From assembly GCF_003987255.1 (NCBI RefSeq), contig NZ_PIQC01000003.1:248001-312000 (forward strand): a stretch of DNA of 64,000 bases, read 5' to 3'. The DNA comes from Idiomarina ramblicola (GTDB taxonomy: Bacteria > Pseudomonadota > Gammaproteobacteria > Enterobacterales > Alteromonadaceae). Positions 24,926 to 33,770 of the stretch are shown one piece after another. The translations under genes were made by a program, and so were the position numbers. Below the pieces are notes generated by a model. It saw nothing but the letters and a program-made list of their open reading frames with translations, made no database searches and had not been told where the DNA came from. The number at the start of each line of letters is the position of its first letter. Position 1 is the stretch's first letter.

Positions 24926-25994
24926 GAATAATAGCGCGGGCTAAGTGAGCAATAGCGGCAATAAAAACCGTAAAAAGTAAAAACACAACAATATTATAAA
25001 GCCGATCTGGCCTGGTTGAATATTCTGGCAAGGTTGGAAACTCCAACACCGATACCTGTTTTAATTTACGTGCAGCTTCAATGCGGGTGCTTTCTAACGC
25101 AGTGATTGTATTAGTGTAAAGTTGTAGCGCAAATTCTGCCTTCAGTTGCAGAGTTTCAAAACGAGAAGAGGTTTCATTCAGCGCATCACCACTTTGTCGC
25201 GCCATTTTAGCCTGCTCTATTTCAACTTGCTGCTCAAGCGAGCTGATTTCACTGCTCAGCCGTATAATTTCTGAAGAGCGCTCACTTTGGTAGCTCATTA
25301 AGGCCTTTTTGCGCGCTTCCAGGCTCGCCAATTGTGCTTTTAACTGGGACACCGTCATAAAAATAGCTTCGACCGTTTGACTAGGTGATACTAAGCCGTG
25401 CTCATTTTGAAATTGCAGCATTTGGTCTCTAGCTTCAAATAAGCGCTCTTCGGCAACCGTTGCTTGCTCTTCAATGAAATCCACTTGTTCTTGCGCCAGC
25501 CTCTGTCCCATTGAGTTCATGTGCTGTTCGCCTTCTTCTAGCAGCGCTTCGACAATGTCCTGCGCCATTGCTTTATCAAAAGCTTGCACCTGAATTTTTA
25601 AAATGGAGGCGTATTCATCAAACTCAACACTAATATAATTCAGCATATACTCGTGAAAAACTTCAATAGGGACTTCTTCCGCCTCTAAACGCGACCAGCT
25701 GTCAATAAAGCCCTGCGCGTAGTGTTCACGTAAGTTGAGATCTTGCTGTAACTTGCGCAGCATAGTGACCGACAACAGGTGGTCGCGTAAAAGCAGTAAG
25801 TCACCCGAGCCTTGAGTACCACTCAGTAAAGAAGAAATGTTCATGCTGGACATGTTCACTTCTGGGCTTTCCAAAACAATGTGCGCGCGCGATACATAAC
25901 GGTCAGTTGCTATAAGCCCCCAATAAATGGCAGCACCAAAAATTAAAATAAGCGCTAATACCCAATGTGGCTGTGTTTTAACAAAGGTTTTCAA
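24909..25994 (-). CDS. kpsE: KpsE/CtrB-like capsule export membrane protein
   Basis: 361 aa, polysaccharide co-polymerase type of ABC-dependent capsule systems. One TM near the N-terminus (HWVLALILIFGAAIYWGLIA), a long periplasmic part with coiled coil (about 160-300) and a C-terminal TM (LYNIVVFLLFTVFIAAIAHLARAI) preceded by the proline-rich FPTLPEYSTRPDRLYN typical of the family. It links the KpsMT transporter in the inner membrane to the KpsD-like outer membrane protein. Starts 3 bp after kpsT. Confidence 0.85.
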   Translation of the reverse strand: MKTFVKTQPHWVLALILIFGAAIYWGLIATDRYVSRAHIVLESPEVNMSSMNISSLLSGTQGSGDLLLLRDHLLSVTMLRKLQQDLNLREHYAQGFIDSWSRLEAEEVPIEVFHEYMLNYISVEFDEYASILKIQVQAFDKAMAQDIVEALLEEGEQHMNSMGQRLAQEQVDFIEEQATVAEERLFEARDQMLQFQNEHGLVSPSQTVEAIFMTVSQLKAQLASLEARKKALMSYQSERSSEIIRLSSEISSLEQQVEIEQAKMARQSGDALNETSSRFETLQLKAEFALQLYTNTITALESTRIEAARKLKQVSVLEFPTLPEYSTRPDRLYNIVVFLLFTVFIAAIAHLARAIIRDHKH

Positions 25995-25997
25995 AGC

Positions 25998-26744
25998 TTA
26001 ATCCTCATCATCATCGAGATTTTCATGTGCGTATTTGCCTTGATTTTTCTTTTTCCGGTGCGTGGGCTTTTGGCCAATACTTTCATAATAGTCGTCAAGT
26101 GCATCGTCCAGTTTGTCGTACCAGATGGCTTTGCCCTGATGCAAGAAAATCCCGGCTTGGCATAAGTCTCGCAAAATTTTCACCTGATGAGACACCATAA
26201 TTAAACTGGAGCGACCTATACGGTCTTTAAACGCCTTGGTGGCCTTTTTCTTAAAGGTCACGTCGCCCACAGCAGTTGCTTCGTCTGACAGATACACATC
26301 GAAATCAAACGCAAGTGACAAGCCAAAGGCCAAGCGCGACTTCATACCACTGGAATAGGTTGCTATAGGTTGGTCAAACGCTTTGCCGATTTCCGCAAAC
26401 GCCTGTACTTCTTCAATAATTTGATCAACGTACTTATTCCCCCCCTGAATGCGGGTCACAAATTTAACGTTTTGACGACCCGTCATTGACTGCTGGAACC
26501 CGCCGCCCAGACCAATTGGCCAGGATATACGGCAACGTTCAATAATCTCACCTTTATCTGGCGCGTCCATTCCACCTATCATGCGCAACAAGGTTGATTT
26601 ACCAGCACCATTTTTACCGACAATACCAACCGACACGCCCCGGGGGATTTGAAAGTTCAGACCTTTAAGAACCCAATCGCCGCCAAAGGGACCGTGATAA
26701 CGCTTCCAGACATTGCGCGCTTCTATCATTGGAGGCTCTTGCAT
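25998..26744 (-). CDS. kpsT: Capsule ABC transporter ATPase
   Basis: 248 aa. Walker A GKNGAGKST at 43-51, signature YSSGMKSRLAFGLSLAFDF, Walker B YLSDEATAVGD and the switch His in MVSHQ. These match KpsT/CtrD-type exporters rather than O-antigen Wzt, as there is no C-terminal carbohydrate-binding domain. The ATG at 26744 overlaps the kpsM stop by one base (TAATG); a second ATG at 26729 is also possible and gives the more usual start MIEARNVWKRY. A Lys/Asp-rich tail ends the protein. Confidence 0.9.
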   Translation of the reverse strand: MQEPPMIEARNVWKRYHGPFGGDWVLKGLNFQIPRGVSVGIVGKNGAGKSTLLRMIGGMDAPDKGEIIERCRISWPIGLGGGFQQSMTGRQNVKFVTRIQGGNKYVDQIIEEVQAFAEIGKAFDQPIATYSSGMKSRLAFGLSLAFDFDVYLSDEATAVGDVTFKKKATKAFKDRIGRSSLIMVSHQVKILRDLCQAGIFLHQGKAIWYDKLDDALDDYYESIGQKPTHRKKKNQGKYAHENLDDDED

Positions 26745-27544
26745 TAGCGTGAAATCATCCGAACTTTATAACGAACCTGCAAAGCCAGCCCGAGTAAAAT
26801 GGTGCAAATAGCCCACTCGTAAACATAACTGAGCTCTACCCCACGAACCATATGATAAGTTGCGAAAAAGTCACCACGGATAAGTTCAATGGCATGCAAC
26901 ATGGGGTTGTAAAGCAAGTACTGTTGAATACTATGCGGTAGCATTTGAATAGGAATAATAACACCCGACAACATATAAAGAGGTAGAGATATCAAACTGA
27001 CAATTTTGGCTGACTCAGGGAAAAAGGTCACTAACACCGAAAAACATAACGCAAAGCCCAGTCCTAGTAATCCCACCGCTATCCAAACCTCCATAACGCC
27101 AAGCGGATTATGTGGTATTAAGTCAAACCCCAGTGCGGTAAAAATACCTATCATCATTAAAAGCACAATGCTTTGTAATTTGGATTCCATGGCACTGCTG
27201 ACCACTACAGTATCGGCAGGATGAACCTGACGATAAGAAAACAGCGTTCGGTTACGGGTAATGGCTGTCATTCCTTTGTTCCACAAGGTTCTGAACAGAA
27301 TGAAAGTGGTAACTCCCACTACTAACCAGGGAATAAAGTCGGCACCTGGCACCAACCGGGTTCGACCAATTAAATTTCTTACCGCAACCATGACGGATAC
27401 ATGCAAAATAGGTTCAATGAACAACCAGACCGGAGCAAACCTGTCCTGTGTTAACCTGGCTGTAAATTCGCGCATAAACAGCGCGGCATAAACATGCCAG
27501 GTAACCAGGTAAGGAGAACGCGATTTAATGGGTTTTATGCTCAT
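26744..27544 (-). CDS. kpsM: Capsule ABC transporter permease
   Basis: 266 aa, ABC-2-type permease with about six TM helices. Family traits: AALFMREFTARLTQDRFAPVWLFIEPILHVSVMVAVRNLIGR near the N-terminus, VGVTTFILFRTLWNKGMTAI, SLPLYMLSGVIIPIQMLPHSIQQYLLYNPMLHAIELIRGDFF. It pairs with KpsT to move the lipid-linked capsule chain across the inner membrane. The gene starts 50 bp after the KpsD-like gene, with only 1 bp overlap to kpsT. Confidence 0.9.
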   Translation of the reverse strand: MSIKPIKSRSPYLVTWHVYAALFMREFTARLTQDRFAPVWLFIEPILHVSVMVAVRNLIGRTRLVPGADFIPWLVVGVTTFILFRTLWNKGMTAITRNRTLFSYRQVHPADTVVVSSAMESKLQSIVLLMMIGIFTALGFDLIPHNPLGVMEVWIAVGLLGLGFALCFSVLVTFFPESAKIVSLISLPLYMLSGVIIPIQMLPHSIQQYLLYNPMLHAIELIRGDFFATYHMVRGVELSYVYEWAICTILLGLALQVRYKVRMISR

Positions 27545-27594
27545 AAGCGAACGATGTTACCGTTGCATCCTTTATATTCCTTTAAACCGAGCGC

Positions 27595-29379
27595 TTACAG
27601 GTCAAGCGCAACTTTTGTCGCAACCGCTATTTGATACAAAATTTGTGAAATCGATGAGGCTAACTGAATATTTTTTGTCGTCACTTCAGGAATAACCAGT
27701 ATTTCATCACCAGCACGTAGTGAAATATCGTCGGCTGCAATCACTTCACCATTTTGACGCACAATAAGAATACGGTCTTCATCGGCACGTTGAGTGAAAC
27801 CACCCGCGCCCTTAATGTAGTCATCCACCGTTTTGTCCTCGACAAAAACAGCTGATTGCGGTACGTAAACTTCACCGCTTACCAGAACCGAATCGGTGCG
27901 TGCCGGCAAAGTAATGACATCACCATGCTGTAAACGTATATCGACCAGCTGATCGTCATTGGCAACAACCAAACGCCCAGAGGGTTCTGTATCACGTGCT
28001 TTTTCAACAAACTGAGTAATAAGCTCGGCTTCCTGCGCTCGAATGCTGGCTTCCTCAGCCGTTGAGGAGGATGCACCAAGATAAGTGTTTTCCAAGCGTC
28101 TTAAACTTTCTTCCAGCGCTTTTTTCTGCCGCTCAGCCACGCTTTGTCGACGTATGGAAATGCTCTCGTAATCTGTTTCGTATGGGTCGATTTCCACACT
28201 ATTCAAGAATTCCAGCAATCGTGCATTTTTGGGAAGAACAAAATAGGACTGACCTAAATACTTGCCCTCCAGTTGTACAACAATATTTTTAGCACGCTGG
28301 TCGGCAAAAAAGGCCAGCTCATCACCATCAGTCAATGACATAGTTTGCAGTTGTTCAAGCTGTACATATTCTGCAACAGGACCACTGCTACGGGTACCAA
28401 CCAACAATGCGTGCGACACGCCCGCATCAAGCCGGGCAAATTTCTGCACCTCGCTGCCGTTTGCTTTTGGCTGTTTTAGTTCGAAATGATAAGGCCGACC
28501 TACGTCTCCGTAGATTGTGACCTGGGAGCCTTTCTCTTCAACCAGCAGCGTATCACCTTCCTGTAACTGAGGGTGTGCTAAGGTCCCTTTAAGCAGAAAC
28601 TCATAGAGATCAAGTGTTTCTATTGTCTCGCCATTGCGCATAAGTCGAATTTTTCTATAACTACCCAGTTTCTCGTCTATACCACCGGCTTGGTCAAGGA
28701 AGTACAAAATTGAATCTGATGGGACTCCGGCATACCGACCCGGACGTTCCACATAACCTGCAACCATAACGGCAGCTGGCTGAACGCCCTGAACGTTAGT
28801 GTAAACGTTGACATTGTCCGGATAAATTTGGCGGATAGCGCCTTCAACAACTGAATTTAATTGGCCTTGACTAGTACCTTGCACTTGAATAGGCCCAACC
28901 GAAGGAATAAAAATAAAGCCTTGTGCATCCACAGGCAGCACGCTGTCTACTTCTGTTGCTCCCCAAACTCGCAAGGTAACTTGGTCTCCAGGCATAATTC
29001 GGTATTCGGGGTTTAGCCCATCAGAGCGCAGGCCTCTGAATCCACCTTCAAAAAGAGAGGCCCCAAAGGGTTGGATCTCTGCTCGTTCTTCGTCATCCAG
29101 CATTTCACTCATAACCGGACCATAGGTGCCTGTACGCCAACTACTGCGAGGAGCCGGCTGTTGAAAGTTTCCTTGCATGGCCGAGCCGGCCGGCAATTGT
29201 GCATTGGAAACTGGCATCTGCCCTGCACCAGAAGAGGAGGACTGGTTTTGTTGCTGGTCTCTCATTTCCTCCAGACGCTGACGTTGCTCTTCGCTAAGCT
29301 GAGATGGGTCCTGAGCTTGTGCGCTGAAACACCAAACAACAGAAAAAATCAGGCCGGCCGCTTTAATTAATCGACTCAT
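27595..29379 (-). CDS. kpsD: KpsD-like polysaccharide export protein (SLBB)
   Basis: 594 aa with a Sec signal (ending CFSAQAQ), a Gln/Ser-rich linker (residues 25-75), a poly-export domain (YRIMPGDQVTLRVWGATEVDSVLPVDAQGFIFIPSVGPI, about 125-200), then SLBB-type beta-grasp repeats (VMVAGYVERPGRYAGV, VTIYGDVGRPYHFEL, VLVSGEVYVPQSAVF...GGFTQRADEDRILIVRQNGEV). It is the periplasmic/outer-membrane channel component for ABC-exported capsule. The ATG overlaps the preceding lipoprotein gene as ATGA. Confidence 0.88.
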   Translation of the reverse strand: MSRLIKAAGLIFSVVWCFSAQAQDPSQLSEEQRQRLEEMRDQQQNQSSSSGAGQMPVSNAQLPAGSAMQGNFQQPAPRSSWRTGTYGPVMSEMLDDEERAEIQPFGASLFEGGFRGLRSDGLNPEYRIMPGDQVTLRVWGATEVDSVLPVDAQGFIFIPSVGPIQVQGTSQGQLNSVVEGAIRQIYPDNVNVYTNVQGVQPAAVMVAGYVERPGRYAGVPSDSILYFLDQAGGIDEKLGSYRKIRLMRNGETIETLDLYEFLLKGTLAHPQLQEGDTLLVEEKGSQVTIYGDVGRPYHFELKQPKANGSEVQKFARLDAGVSHALLVGTRSSGPVAEYVQLEQLQTMSLTDGDELAFFADQRAKNIVVQLEGKYLGQSYFVLPKNARLLEFLNSVEIDPYETDYESISIRRQSVAERQKKALEESLRRLENTYLGASSSTAEEASIRAQEAELITQFVEKARDTEPSGRLVVANDDQLVDIRLQHGDVITLPARTDSVLVSGEVYVPQSAVFVEDKTVDDYIKGAGGFTQRADEDRILIVRQNGEVIAADDISLRAGDEILVIPEVTTKNIQLASSISQILYQIAVATKVALDL

Positions 29380-29747
29380 TGCAGTCCCTCCGCGGAGCCA
29401 TCCACACCAAAGCTACGGCTGACTCCCCACTTTTTATTGTCATACTGGCAAATAACAAGTTCCTGTTTCTGTTGCTGTTCATGCACTCGCAGACAGTCTC
29501 GACCACTGGCAGCAAAGTATCGGTAGTCGATAACAACATCTCTTTCTTTACTGCTCATATCAACAATTGTCAGAGCTTCACCCGCTTGCGCGTATTTAAT
29601 TGTATCGGCACTTTCGGGCGTCAGGTAGTCGACATTTTTGCTACTGTGCCACCAGCTATCGCTATCGTTTGACTGATTACTGCACCCTGCCACTGAGACA
29701 GCCACAGCAGCAAGTAGTAAACTACTTTTTAATATATTAATCTTCAT
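29376..29747 (-). CDS. Small lipoprotein, first gene after the ops site
   Basis: 123 aa from the first ATG at 29747. A longer frame starts with TTG and is unlikely. Signal peptide MKINILKSSLLLAAVAVSVAGCSNQ with lipobox VAGC. The mature part is about 100 aa with two cysteines (GRDCLRV, LVICQYD) that could form a disulfide. I do not recognise a family. It is coupled to kpsD by a 4-bp overlap and lies just behind the ops element, so it may be an accessory of the capsule exporter at the outer membrane. Confidence 0.72.
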   Translation of the reverse strand: MKINILKSSLLLAAVAVSVAGCSNQSNDSDSWWHSSKNVDYLTPESADTIKYAQAGEALTIVDMSSKERDVVIDYRYFAASGRDCLRVHEQQQKQELVICQYDNKKWGVSRSFGVDGSAEGLQ

Positions 29748-29788
29748 AACACATTTTATTCCATGAGAAATTGCTATAGCCAATTAGA

Positions 29789-29800
29789 CACGCTACCGCC
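29789..29800 (-). promoter_or_regulatory. ops element (RfaH recruitment site, JUMPStart core)
   Basis: On the minus strand the sequence reads GGCGGTAGCGTG, an exact match to the canonical ops element at which RNA polymerase pauses and recruits RfaH. It lies 41 nt upstream of the lipoprotein start, in the leader of the kps/pse gene run. A short inverted repeat (TTAGG...CCTAA, about 29802-29819) just 5' of it on the transcript may add structure. ops sites are typical leaders of long capsule, O-antigen and LPS operons. Confidence 0.88.
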
Positions 29801-29933
29801 CTTAGGTTGCTGCTCCTAAAGCGCAGATAAATCCATTTTTCCGCTTGCTACTTCTGTGTACCAGTCCGGTATTCTACCTAGCGTGGTAGTGCTTATCCAG
29901 AGTAAAACGGCATTCGTTTGCCTGAGTATTAAA

Positions 29934-32072
29934 TTAGTTGCTGTAAAAACGTTCACGTCCATCAGTAATACCCATTAAAGTTCTCGATCGTCTGAGCATT
30001 TGGCCGCCGTCACGTGTTAACGGTGTCCAGCCGAATGTGGCACGGCCAACACTGTCGCTTATTTGGAACAAGTCGACAGGAATGCTAATAAAGAAACCTT
30101 TGTTGAAACTGCCTTCACCATACTCTTTTGCTGACACATTTGTTTTTACCGCAAAGGCACCAACGATAATTCCGCTGTCAAATTTATGCTCGAACTGAAC
30201 GCGTACACCGTTGTCTTTCGCCAGAAACTTACCGTAGGAAACGTATATACGAGTGTCATCAAAAAATTCAGGTTCCCAGTAGCCATTTATATGCCCAGTT
30301 ACAGTACTGTAGTCATGAAAACCCAGTGCGTTTTCAAAGCTGCGTTGTTTCACCCAGTTAAGATCCATTCCAATGCCCCAGTTCGACTCATAGGGGCGAT
30401 ACATAACCTCACTGCCAACACCGGCAAACATACGCTCTAAATAACCACCATAGACCGAACTGTACATGTCTTTATTCCATTGCTTAACATAAGTGGCCTG
30501 TAAGTTCTGCAGCCACACATCGGACTGTGTCGCGTACTCGCGAATGCGGGTTCGAACTCGGGGTAAGAACGCTTTTCGAGTCGGAGTTGTGTAATTAAAC
30601 TCATCGTAGTTGGTTAATAAATTAAACGATACCTCGGCATCGACAATAAGCTGTGGCGACAGGGCCCAGTTCATGTCGGCGTCCATACGCAACTGGTACA
30701 TATAGAAGTTTTCAGGACCACCGAATGCTTGTTCCATATAAGGACGAGCACCAAAGGCCGGCTTGCCTACTTCAAACTCATGTTGGTGCAGGTAGTCTCC
30801 AGCTAAGTTCTTCTTTTGCTCTTGTTCTGTAACGTCGCTAAACGCAATAGCTTCCTGCGCTTGTGTGGTCATATCTTCTGCGCGCATTGCAGCTTTCAGC
30901 TTATTGGCATCGACAGTTGCCTTGCCTGTTGGCATGGTCATTGTGGTGTCAATAAACTGATATTTTTCGATACTTTCCGGCACTTCAGACGCCAACACCC
31001 TTGCCGAGCGTTCAGCACCCATTTTTCTGTCTCTGAAAGCATGTTGGGAGCCGTAGCTGGTTAAGGTTTTTCCGTCGTCGCTAATATGCAAAGACTGTGC
31101 GTACCAGCCCCCTTCTTTTCTTAAGCCGTTACGTAAGTTTTCGCTTTCGACGGCTTTAATGTTTTCAGGAGGTGGATTATTAACCAGTCGTTTACCACTA
31201 CGCTTGCGCTCGCGACGTTTAACCTGACTGATACTGTTAAAGTTTGTGCGTAAGTTGAAACCGAACATGATGGTATTGCCGCGCTCATAACTGACCTGAA
31301 GATTCAGGTTGTCAGACACCCTGTAGTGTAAGCCCAGGTTCCATGGCGAGTCTTGTATAATGGGCGTGCGCGATGGTTCATCGGTGTAATCATTTCCGTC
31401 ATACTCTAACTTGACCGAAAGCGGTTCCCAGGGCGTTTGGTACTCAACACCACCATAAACGGACATATCACCGCGGAACCATTCGTCGTATTCAAAGCTA
31501 CCACCACTACCCTGAAAACCCGCAGGACGCTCACAGTATTCATCGGAGATTTCGCAAAAGGGGTTGTCTAAGTTGCCACGTCGGCCAACGTAGCCCCAGC
31601 CTAAACCTAAGGTGAAATCGAAATTATTCCAGCGCTTAGATGCAGCTATGAACTCGCCGGAAAACTGTCCAGTACCGGCAAAGTCCCGCAAACCGATGCT
31701 GACTTCAGGTAAATAAACAGATTCTTCTAGTAGCCTTAACTTTACGTCCACACCGCGGTCTTTATAAGTTTGGTCACCACTAAAGTCTGGGTTGTCGCTG
31801 TACAGTCGAGTACGAACGTCGTTGTAACGAATAGTGGTTTCCAGCCAGGGAAACAATTGCAAACTCAATGCTATGCGGCGGTATTCTTCATTATCATAAT
31901 AAAGCGCTGTAAATTCGCCGGCCCTGTTCATACGGGCTGTCGGCATTTGCATTAAGCCGACACCTCCCATGTCCATCTGCGTAGGCTGATGGTAAAGATT
32001 AGGGGAAATATCTTGCCCATAAGCCGTTACTGATACGGCAAAAAGGCCCAGTACGGTGCTAATTCTGCGCAT
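29934..32072 (-). CDS. gfcD: YjbH/GfcD-like outer membrane protein
   Basis: 712 aa. Signal peptide (ending VTAYGQD), then the YjbH signature region QPTQMDMGGVGLMQMPTARMNRAGEFTALYYDNEEYRRIALSLQLFPWLETTIRYNDVRTRLYS. The rest is beta-strand-rich, as expected for an outer-membrane barrel, with a mid-protein charged segment (about 275-430). Family members belong to the gfcABCDE and yjbEFGH exopolysaccharide operons. Its start overlaps gfcC by 14 bp. It probably helps secretion or surface attachment of the polysaccharide. Confidence 0.85.
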   Translation of the reverse strand: MRRISTVLGLFAVSVTAYGQDISPNLYHQPTQMDMGGVGLMQMPTARMNRAGEFTALYYDNEEYRRIALSLQLFPWLETTIRYNDVRTRLYSDNPDFSGDQTYKDRGVDVKLRLLEESVYLPEVSIGLRDFAGTGQFSGEFIAASKRWNNFDFTLGLGWGYVGRRGNLDNPFCEISDEYCERPAGFQGSGGSFEYDEWFRGDMSVYGGVEYQTPWEPLSVKLEYDGNDYTDEPSRTPIIQDSPWNLGLHYRVSDNLNLQVSYERGNTIMFGFNLRTNFNSISQVKRRERKRSGKRLVNNPPPENIKAVESENLRNGLRKEGGWYAQSLHISDDGKTLTSYGSQHAFRDRKMGAERSARVLASEVPESIEKYQFIDTTMTMPTGKATVDANKLKAAMRAEDMTTQAQEAIAFSDVTEQEQKKNLAGDYLHQHEFEVGKPAFGARPYMEQAFGGPENFYMYQLRMDADMNWALSPQLIVDAEVSFNLLTNYDEFNYTTPTRKAFLPRVRTRIREYATQSDVWLQNLQATYVKQWNKDMYSSVYGGYLERMFAGVGSEVMYRPYESNWGIGMDLNWVKQRSFENALGFHDYSTVTGHINGYWEPEFFDDTRIYVSYGKFLAKDNGVRVQFEHKFDSGIIVGAFAVKTNVSAKEYGEGSFNKGFFISIPVDLFQISDSVGRATFGWTPLTRDGGQMLRRSRTLMGITDGRERFYSN

Positions 32073-32934
32073 AATTATGATGCTTTAGTAGTTGTACAAT
32101 TTGTTGATTAATGTCAGTGAATTGCTCTGGCAACTCGCTTTTAGCAAACCCGACAAAAATAACCGAGCCAGCTGGTACTTTTCCTTGAGGAAAGCACTGC
32201 TTACCTGTACCTAAGCTCAATGGCGCTTTGGGGTTGTGCGTGTAACAGTTAGAGGCTTGTTGTGCATTATGGCTTGCTGACGGTTGATAGCTGACATCCC
32301 CATTGATAGCAATAACCCATAAGTAGCTATTATCGGCAACTGAGCTCAGCTGTTGCCGGGACATAATGTCTTTTAGAGATAACGCTTTTTCAGGAGCCGG
32401 TAAGCTGTGTCCCTGAGGCGATGCCGTGAGCCCCAATAAGCGGTAGAAGTCCGGGTATTCGTGAACCGTTAATAGAAAATGAGAGTGCTCTTGCTCTTTT
32501 TCATTAAGCCGGGGGTTACTCTCAACATCTACCCGTATTGTCTCCCAGGGAATACCCAGGTAATAAGCGGCTTTTAGCGGGATATTTTCCACTTGCTTAT
32601 AAACTTGTGAGCTGGCTCCGTAAAGCGCTTTGCGGTTGTCATTTTGCGCGTACTGCTTAAGGTCATCAAGCCGCATAAGTAGCTTGAGTCGCTCGCGTTC
32701 AAGCTCTTCTTGCAGATGTTTTGATCCCAAACGGGCCGCTGGCCAATAAATGTTTTTATTCGGAAGGCTACGCTCTATTACCTCTCCCAGACGGATGTTA
32801 TCCGGAAGGTCGTAAGTTACTGGCTTTTCTCCAGCAACGTCTAACGTGACTTGATTTGTATCGGCGGCTGCCTGAACGCTAGCGACCAGTGTTACCAGCA
32901 AGCAACCACAAAGTCTTAGAAAAATATTAGACAT
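32059..32934 (-). CDS. gfcC: GfcC/YjbG-like periplasmic capsule protein
   Basis: 291 aa with a signal peptide (CLLVTLVASVQAAAD). GfcC-family traits: VTYDLPDNIRLGEVIERSLPNKNIYWPAARL (first beta-grasp-like domain), followed by a helical region, WETIRVDVESNPRLNEKEQEH, and the C-terminal amphipathic helix FTDINQQIVQLLKHHNYAQN. GfcC of E. coli is a soluble periplasmic protein of group 4 capsule assembly with two beta-grasp domains. Lies 4 bp after gfcB. Confidence 0.85.
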   Translation of the reverse strand: MSNIFLRLCGCLLVTLVASVQAAADTNQVTLDVAGEKPVTYDLPDNIRLGEVIERSLPNKNIYWPAARLGSKHLQEELERERLKLLMRLDDLKQYAQNDNRKALYGASSQVYKQVENIPLKAAYYLGIPWETIRVDVESNPRLNEKEQEHSHFLLTVHEYPDFYRLLGLTASPQGHSLPAPEKALSLKDIMSRQQLSSVADNSYLWVIAINGDVSYQPSASHNAQQASNCYTHNPKAPLSLGTGKQCFPQGKVPAGSVIFVGFAKSELPEQFTDINQQIVQLLKHHNYAQN

Positions 32935-32938
32935 TCTT

Positions 32939-33658
32939 TTATTGTCTCGCTTCTAAGTCAACTGGGTATGACTTCAGCTCTTCCATTTGCATAACCGGGA
33001 ACCCCGGCACCAGTCCCTGTTCGCTTTTAAGGACACGCTGATTCTGGCTGTCGAGCCAAAACGTATTATTAAACCGTTGAGTCGTCTGATGGTTTGTCGC
33101 CGTCAGTTCTTCTTCAACTTTAATGGCATCAACTTTTTCGTTATTGGGCAGTGTGACTGTTGTTGATGAAATTCGTTTTATTTCTGCTTTGATACTGAAG
33201 CGTTTTGTGTGGCTTCCGTCGCCTATTTCTACCTGGCTTACCCAGCTTTTATCGCAGGTTTTATAATTCGCTTTTTGAACGAAACACTTCAGCGGATCTT
33301 GCTCAATATTACGCACGTAACGAATGTCACTATCGATATTATCGTTGCCTTTATCTAGGCCAGCTGTGCGCACTAAACGACCATAGCGCGTAACAACGGT
33401 TTCTTTTTCGCCCGATAACCAGTGATAGTCTTTGTTGTCGTCAAAACCCAGTACAACCATAGCCCGGGGTTGTTCCGTTAGCTTGATATACTGCGAGGCA
33501 TATTTAAGCTTCGCCATTTCTTCAGCCGACAAGGTAACGTCAGGAGAACCATAAATTGAATAGCGGATGGTTTCTTTCATTCCATCAACACGCCCGCCAC
33601 AACCGGCCATTAATAGAGCCAGAAGCAAAGCAATTAGAGACTTCTGAACGAAAGACAT
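32939..33658 (-). CDS. gfcB: GfcB/YjbF-like lipoprotein
   Basis: 239 aa lipoprotein: signal ending LLMAGCGG with a lipobox. Mature part contains RYSIYGSPDVTLSAEEMAKLKYASQYIKLTEQPRAMVVLGFDDNKDYHWLSGEKETVVTRYGRLVRTAGL, a good match to the GfcB/YjbF family pattern. It is separated from gfcA by a strong hairpin (33704-33733), so its expression probably depends on read-through. Confidence 0.85.
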   Translation of the reverse strand: MSFVQKSLIALLLALLMAGCGGRVDGMKETIRYSIYGSPDVTLSAEEMAKLKYASQYIKLTEQPRAMVVLGFDDNKDYHWLSGEKETVVTRYGRLVRTAGLDKGNDNIDSDIRYVRNIEQDPLKCFVQKANYKTCDKSWVSQVEIGDGSHTKRFSIKAEIKRISSTTVTLPNNEKVDAIKVEEELTATNHQTTQRFNNTFWLDSQNQRVLKSEQGLVPGFPVMQMEELKSYPVDLEARQ

Positions 33659-33703
33659 GATTCTTAGAGTAACCTTAATTCGACAATATTAATTACGGTA
33701 TAA

Positions 33704-33733
33704 AAAAAACCGCTGAATGGACAGCGGTTTTTT
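33704..33733 (-). terminator. Intrinsic terminator/attenuator between gfcA and gfcB
   Basis: A 12-bp stem (AAAAAACCGCTG paired with CAGCGGTTTTTT) with a 6-nt loop and a run of eight T on the minus-strand transcript. It could also work in the other direction. It lies between two genes of the same gfc operon, so it should limit read-through from gfcA into gfcBCD and favour high GfcA output. Confidence 0.88.
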
Positions 33734-33770
33734 AATCTTTACTACAACTTTAAACAGAAATCCTGACGTA

